Assembly: GCA_036310845.1 (NCBI GenBank)
Contig: JAXJRB010000070.1
Location: 1 to 25,423 of the forward strand
Direction of reading: 5' to 3'
From: COE1 sp036310845
GTDB lineage: Bacteria > Bacillota > Clostridia > Lachnospirales > Lachnospiraceae
DNA: 25,423 bases
The position numbers were made by a program, and so were the translations under genes. Positions 23,073 to 25,423 of the stretch are shown one piece after another (positions within the stretch are counted from its first letter, which is position 1; each line of letters opens with the position of its first letter). The notes beneath the pieces are model-generated. The model saw nothing but the letters and a program-made list of their open reading frames with translations. It ran no database searches and had not been told where the DNA came from.

Positions 23073-23168
23073 TGTAACCCCCCCAATATATTATATAGTT
23101 TTTTGCTATACCCCATAAGAAAGAAATACCTTCTCTAAAAGAGACAGCATTTAAAAGCTGTCTTTTTT
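23073..23168 (+). ncRNA. Candidate C-rich small RNA or attenuated leader
   Basis: From the predicted start near 23073 to the T-run of the terminator is about 96 nt, with no credible coding frame. The transcript has a run of seven C (23078-23084) and a second CCCC (23111-23114). It ends in the hairpin AGACAGC (23142-23148) with GCTGTCT (23157-23163), extended by A-T and G-T pairs, and T6. Unpaired C-runs are how several Firmicutes small RNAs contact Shine-Dalgarno sequences. It could equally be the attenuated leader of the helicase gene. Confidence 0.45.
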
Positions 23169-23171
23169 ACT

Positions 23172-23266
23172 TTATAGGAAAGTGCTGTAGCGTAGTGGCA
23201 GTTAGACAAGAATTTCGTAAGAAATTCTTGCCAAAGTGCGTGCGCTGGCACGCACTATTTTTACTG
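23172..23266 (+). repeat. Dispersed two-hairpin element, copy B
   Basis: A full copy beginning TTATAGG 3 nt after the T-run of the candidate RNA terminator. Hairpin 1: CAAGAATTTC (23207-23216) with GAAATTCTTG (23221-23230), GTAA loop. Hairpin 2: AGTGCGTGC (23235-23243) with GCACGCACT (23248-23256), GCTG loop, then ATTTTT. It sits in the leader of the helicase gene. Confidence 0.87.
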
Positions 23267-23370
23267 CCCTTTTGGCGGTGAAATGCATTAATTACAGAAG
23301 GTATTTAGCAGTAATGCTACAAGCGTCTGGCGTTATGCCCAGATGCTTGTCTAATTAAGAAAGGAAATAA
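23267..23370 (+). other. Structured leader of the helicase gene
   Basis: After repeat copy B, GCATTA (23285-23290) can pair with TAATGC (23312-23317). A strong 12-bp stem follows: ACAAGCGTCTGG (23319-23330) with CCAGATGCTTGT (23339-23350), one G-T pair. No T-run follows. AAAGGA (23360-23365) is the ribosome binding site. No clear promoter lies between the repeat and the gene. Confidence 0.6.
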
Positions 23371-24981
23371 ATGGAAACAGTTAGATTTGATGAATTGAAT
23401 TTATGCCCGGAGATTCTTCGAGGAATCAAGGAAATGGGCTTTGAAGAAGCTTCCCCAATACAGACACAGGCGATTCCTGTTGCAATGGAAGGCTATGATA
23501 TTATTGGACAGGCACAGACTGGAACTGGTAAGACAGCTGCATTTGGAATTCCTGTATTGGAAAAGGTAAGCCGTAATAAAGAGATAAAGCATCCTCAGGC
23601 ATTGATATTATGTCCAACAAGAGAGCTTGCAGTACAGGCGGCAGAAGAAATCAGAAAGCTTGCAAAGTATATGCATGGTATCAAAGTATTGCCGATTTAC
23701 GGAGGACAGGATATTAGTAAGCAGATACGTGCACTTAAGGGAACACAGATTATTATCGGAACACCGGGACGAGTGATGGATCATCTTCGCAGAAAAACCA
23801 TTCGTTGCGACCATATGAATACAATTGTACTGGATGAAGCAGATGAAATGCTGAATATGGGATTCCGTGAGGATATCGAAACGGTTTTGGAATATATTGC
23901 AACAGAAAGTCTCCAGACAATCCTCTTTTCTGCAACCATGCCAAAGCCGATTATGGATATTACGAAAAATTATCAAAAACCAGATGCGAAGCTAATTAAG
24001 GTAGTAAAAAAAGAGCTTACCGTTCCTAAGATTGAACAGTATTATTTGGATGTAAAGCGTAAGGATAAGATAGAGGTTCTGACAAGATTACTTGATTTCT
24101 ATGAGCCAAAGCTTTCTCTTGTTTTCTGTAATACCAAGAGAATGGTAGACGAACTGGCAGAAGTTTTAAAGGGAAGAGGCTACTTTGCAGAAGGATTGCA
24201 TGGTGACATGAGTCAGGCGCAGAGAGACCGTGTTATGAAGAGCTTCCGTAATGGTAAGACAGATATTTTGATTGCAACGGATGTAGCTGCCCGTGGTATA
24301 GATGTAGATGATGTAGAAGCGGTATTCAATTACGATATTCCGCAGGATGATGAGTATTATGTACATCGTATCGGTAGAACCGGACGTGCAGGCAGAACAG
24401 GACGTTCTTTTACCTTTGTAAAGGGAAAAGAGGTCTATAAGCTAAAGGACATTATGCGTTATTGTAAGACAAAGATTCTTGCTATGAAGGTACCTTCTTT
24501 AAATGATGTGAATCAGGTTAAGATGGAAAAGCTTATGGATAAGATTTCCACCATTATCGAAGAAGAAGATTTGACAAGAATGATTAACATGATTGAGGAG
24601 CAGGTAAACGAAGCAGATTATACTGCGATGGATATTGCAGCTGCTTTCTTAAAAATGTATCTTGGTCAGAATGAAGCGCCGGAAGAGGAAGATACCAAGG
24701 ATGGTGGATTTGACTTCGATAATACAGGAGCAGAGGAAGAAGGAATGGCTCGTCTGTTTATCAATATCGGTAAAGCACAGAAAGTTAAGGCAAAGGATAT
24801 CCTTGGTGCGATAGCTGGAGAAGCCAATATCCCAGGTAAGCTCGTAGGAGCGATTGATTTATATGATAAGTATACCTTCGTAGAAGTTCCAAAGGAACAC
24901 GCAAGAGCGGTTATGAAGGCGATGAAGAATGTAAAGATTAAAGGTAAGGCAATTAATATCGAGCCTGCTAATGCAAGATAA
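23371..24981 (+). CDS. DEAD-box ATP-dependent RNA helicase with DbpA-type RNA-binding domain
   Basis: This 536-residue helicase unwinds or remodels RNA, probably in ribosome assembly, mRNA decay or cold adaptation. Motifs in order: Q motif (FEEASPIQTQAIP, 24-36), I (AQTGTGKT, 48-55), Ia (PTRELA, 82-87), GG, TPGR (131-134), II DEAD (155-158), III SAT, the helicase C domain with ATDVAARGID and HRIGRTGRAGRTG. A helical dimerisation-like region with an acidic stretch (EAPEEEDTKDGG) follows. The C-terminal 75 residues (ARLFINIGKAQKVKAKDILGA onward) match the DbpA/DeaD RNA-binding domain. This layout is that of DeaD/CshA-like and DbpA/YxiN-like proteins. The structured leader carries several hairpins, suggesting attenuation. 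Confidence 0.93.
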   Translation: METVRFDELNLCPEILRGIKEMGFEEASPIQTQAIPVAMEGYDIIGQAQTGTGKTAAFGIPVLEKVSRNKEIKHPQALILCPTRELAVQAAEEIRKLAKYMHGIKVLPIYGGQDISKQIRALKGTQIIIGTPGRVMDHLRRKTIRCDHMNTIVLDEADEMLNMGFREDIETVLEYIATESLQTILFSATMPKPIMDITKNYQKPDAKLIKVVKKELTVPKIEQYYLDVKRKDKIEVLTRLLDFYEPKLSLVFCNTKRMVDELAEVLKGRGYFAEGLHGDMSQAQRDRVMKSFRNGKTDILIATDVAARGIDVDDVEAVFNYDIPQDDEYYVHRIGRTGRAGRTGRSFTFVKGKEVYKLKDIMRYCKTKILAMKVPSLNDVNQVKMEKLMDKISTIIEEEDLTRMINMIEEQVNEADYTAMDIAAAFLKMYLGQNEAPEEEDTKDGGFDFDNTGAEEEGMARLFINIGKAQKVKAKDILGAIAGEANIPGKLVGAIDLYDKYTFVEVPKEHARAVMKAMKNVKIKGKAINIEPANAR

Positions 24982-24989
24982 GAAATGAG

Positions 24990-25028
24990 AAAAAGGAAAT
25001 GCGTAAAGTGATACGTGTTTCCTTTTTT
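24990..25028 (+). terminator. Terminator of the helicase gene
   Basis: A 15-bp stem (24990-25004 with 25013-25027, containing two G-T pairs) and an 8-nt loop are followed by a T-run. Confidence 0.88.
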
Positions 25029-25031
25029 ATG

Positions 25032-25125
25032 TATTAGGAAATTGCTGTAATGTAGTGGTAGTTAAACAAGAATTCCGAAAGAAATTCTTGCCAAAGTGCG
25101 TGCGCTGGCACGCACTATTTTTAAG
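25032..25125 (+). repeat. Dispersed two-hairpin element, copy C
   Basis: Starts TATTAGG 3 nt after the helicase terminator T-run. Hairpin 1 has one mismatch (CAAGAATTCC against GAAATTCTTG) with a GAAA loop (25077-25080). Hairpin 2: AGTGCGTGC (25095-25103) with GCACGCACT (25108-25116), GCTG loop, then ATTTTTAAG. Copy D follows immediately. Confidence 0.88.
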
Positions 25126-25219
25126 TAATAGGAAATTGCTGTAACATAGTGGTAGTTAGACAAGAATTTCGACAGAAATTCTTGCTAAAGTGTGTGCGCT
25201 GGCACACACTATTTTTATA
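25126..25219 (+). repeat. Dispersed two-hairpin element, copy D (tandem with C)
   Basis: Starts TAATAGG 3 nt after the T-run that ends copy C, giving a 94-bp period. Hairpin 1: CAAGAATTTC (25161-25170) with GAAATTCTTG (25175-25184), GACA loop. Hairpin 2: AGTGTGTGC (25189-25197) with GCACACACT (25202-25210), GCTG loop, then ATTTTT. Confidence 0.88.
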
Positions 25220-25255
25220 AAGAATGATAGAAGTTTAGATTTGGGTTTTATTTTA

Positions 25256-25264
25256 TGATACAAT
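25256..25264 (+). promoter_or_regulatory. Extended -10 element upstream of the last gene
   Basis: TGATACAAT fits an extended -10 (TGn plus TACAAT), with only weak -35 candidates upstream. It would give a leader of about 130 nt for the gene at 25403. Confidence 0.45.
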
Positions 25265-25328
25265 AATGAAATGAATGATAGGGGAGCTTCCTGTATACTT
25301 TAAATAGGCCAGGAAATTGACATAAAAA

Positions 25329-25398
25329 AATACCTCAAGTAAATTTAGATTATTACTGACCTGGCTAGTTGGTAAAAATCTAAACTAAAAGAGGTATT
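25329..25398 (+). other. Hairpin leader sequestering the ribosome binding site of the last gene
   Basis: Nested arms AATACCTC (25329-25336) with GAGGTATT (25391-25398), and TTTAGATT (25344-25351) with AATCTAAA (25377-25384), form one long interrupted stem. The ribosome binding site AGAGGT (25390-25395) lies in the outer arm. A third related arm, AGTTTAGATTT at 25232-25242, can also pair with 25376-25386. GCCAGG (25308-25313) can pair with CCTGGC (25360-25365). Confidence 0.6.
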
Positions 25399-25402
25399 CA
25401 CA

Positions 25403-25423
25403 ATGAATGTTAAAACTAAAGAA
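25403..25423 (+). CDS. Start of an unidentified gene (first 7 codons)
   Basis: An ATG preceded by AGAGGT (25390-25395, 7 nt away) opens a frame reading MNVKTKE and running off the window. Seven codons are too few to assign a family. The inverted repeats upstream could be a regulated leader or the end of a mobile element, but neither can be shown from what is visible. Confidence 0.5.

Noticed and set aside
23172..25219. Group II intron or complete insertion sequence as explanation of the dispersed element
   Set aside because: About 94 bp only, no domain V-like structure, no terminal inverted repeats, no reading frame; it can only be a non-autonomous element at most.

Overview
The window is AT-rich, densely packed Firmicutes chromosome. 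It is most likely from a spore-forming Clostridia of the Lachnospiraceae type. The evidence is the run mazG, hup, rqcP(yabO), yabP, yabQ, divIC, spoIIE, tilS, hpt, ftsH in the conserved endospore-former order; a short prolyl-tRNA synthetase with a C-terminal zinc module; a methionine aminopeptidase carrying a SEC-C zinc motif; strong AGGAGG ribosome binding sites; and many hairpin-plus-T-run terminators. No species can be named from the sequence alone, and no rRNA, tRNA, CRISPR array or complete insertion sequence was seen.

Layout. 1-2.5 kb: tail of an OmpR-type response regulator, an RluA-type pseudouridine synthase, an unrecognised 130-residue protein, a MecA-like protein behind a leader with a tandem 34-bp repeat, and a small membrane/secreted protein. 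2.6-5.1 kb (minus strand): a family 2 glycoside hydrolase. 5.3-8.1 kb: proS and ackA. 8.1-9.8 kb (minus): a chemotaxis receptor, convergent with ackA across a shared bidirectional terminator. 10.0-15.0 kb: map, cca, a CotS-type kinase-like protein and a PEGA-domain lipoprotein. 15.1-22.9 kb: the sporulation/division/translation-quality cluster mazG to ftsH. 23.4-25.0 kb: a DEAD-box RNA helicase. 25.0-25.4 kb: two tandem repeat copies and the first seven codons of a gene that runs off the window.

How the genes relate. The mazG-ftsH block joins nucleotide-pool cleaning (MazG, Hpt), ribosome rescue and tRNA maturation (RqcP, TilS), nucleoid structure (HU), division (DivIC), spore formation (YabP, YabQ, SpoIIE) and membrane proteolysis (FtsH). 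spoIIE to hpt is translationally tight, with a 4-nt gap and then an 8-nt overlap. SpoIIE here has no membrane segments.

The strongest unexplained signal is a roughly 94-bp dispersed element: four full copies (2567, 23172, 25032, 25126) and one truncated copy (16371). Every copy begins 3-4 nt after the T-run of an intrinsic terminator. Each full copy carries two hairpins, and the second hairpin shows a compensatory base-pair change between copies and ends in its own T-run. Other leads are a possible C-rich small RNA between ftsH and the helicase, a leader with duplicated Shine-Dalgarno units upstream of the MecA-like gene, a structured hup leader, and a leader at the window edge whose Shine-Dalgarno sequence lies in a hairpin stem.
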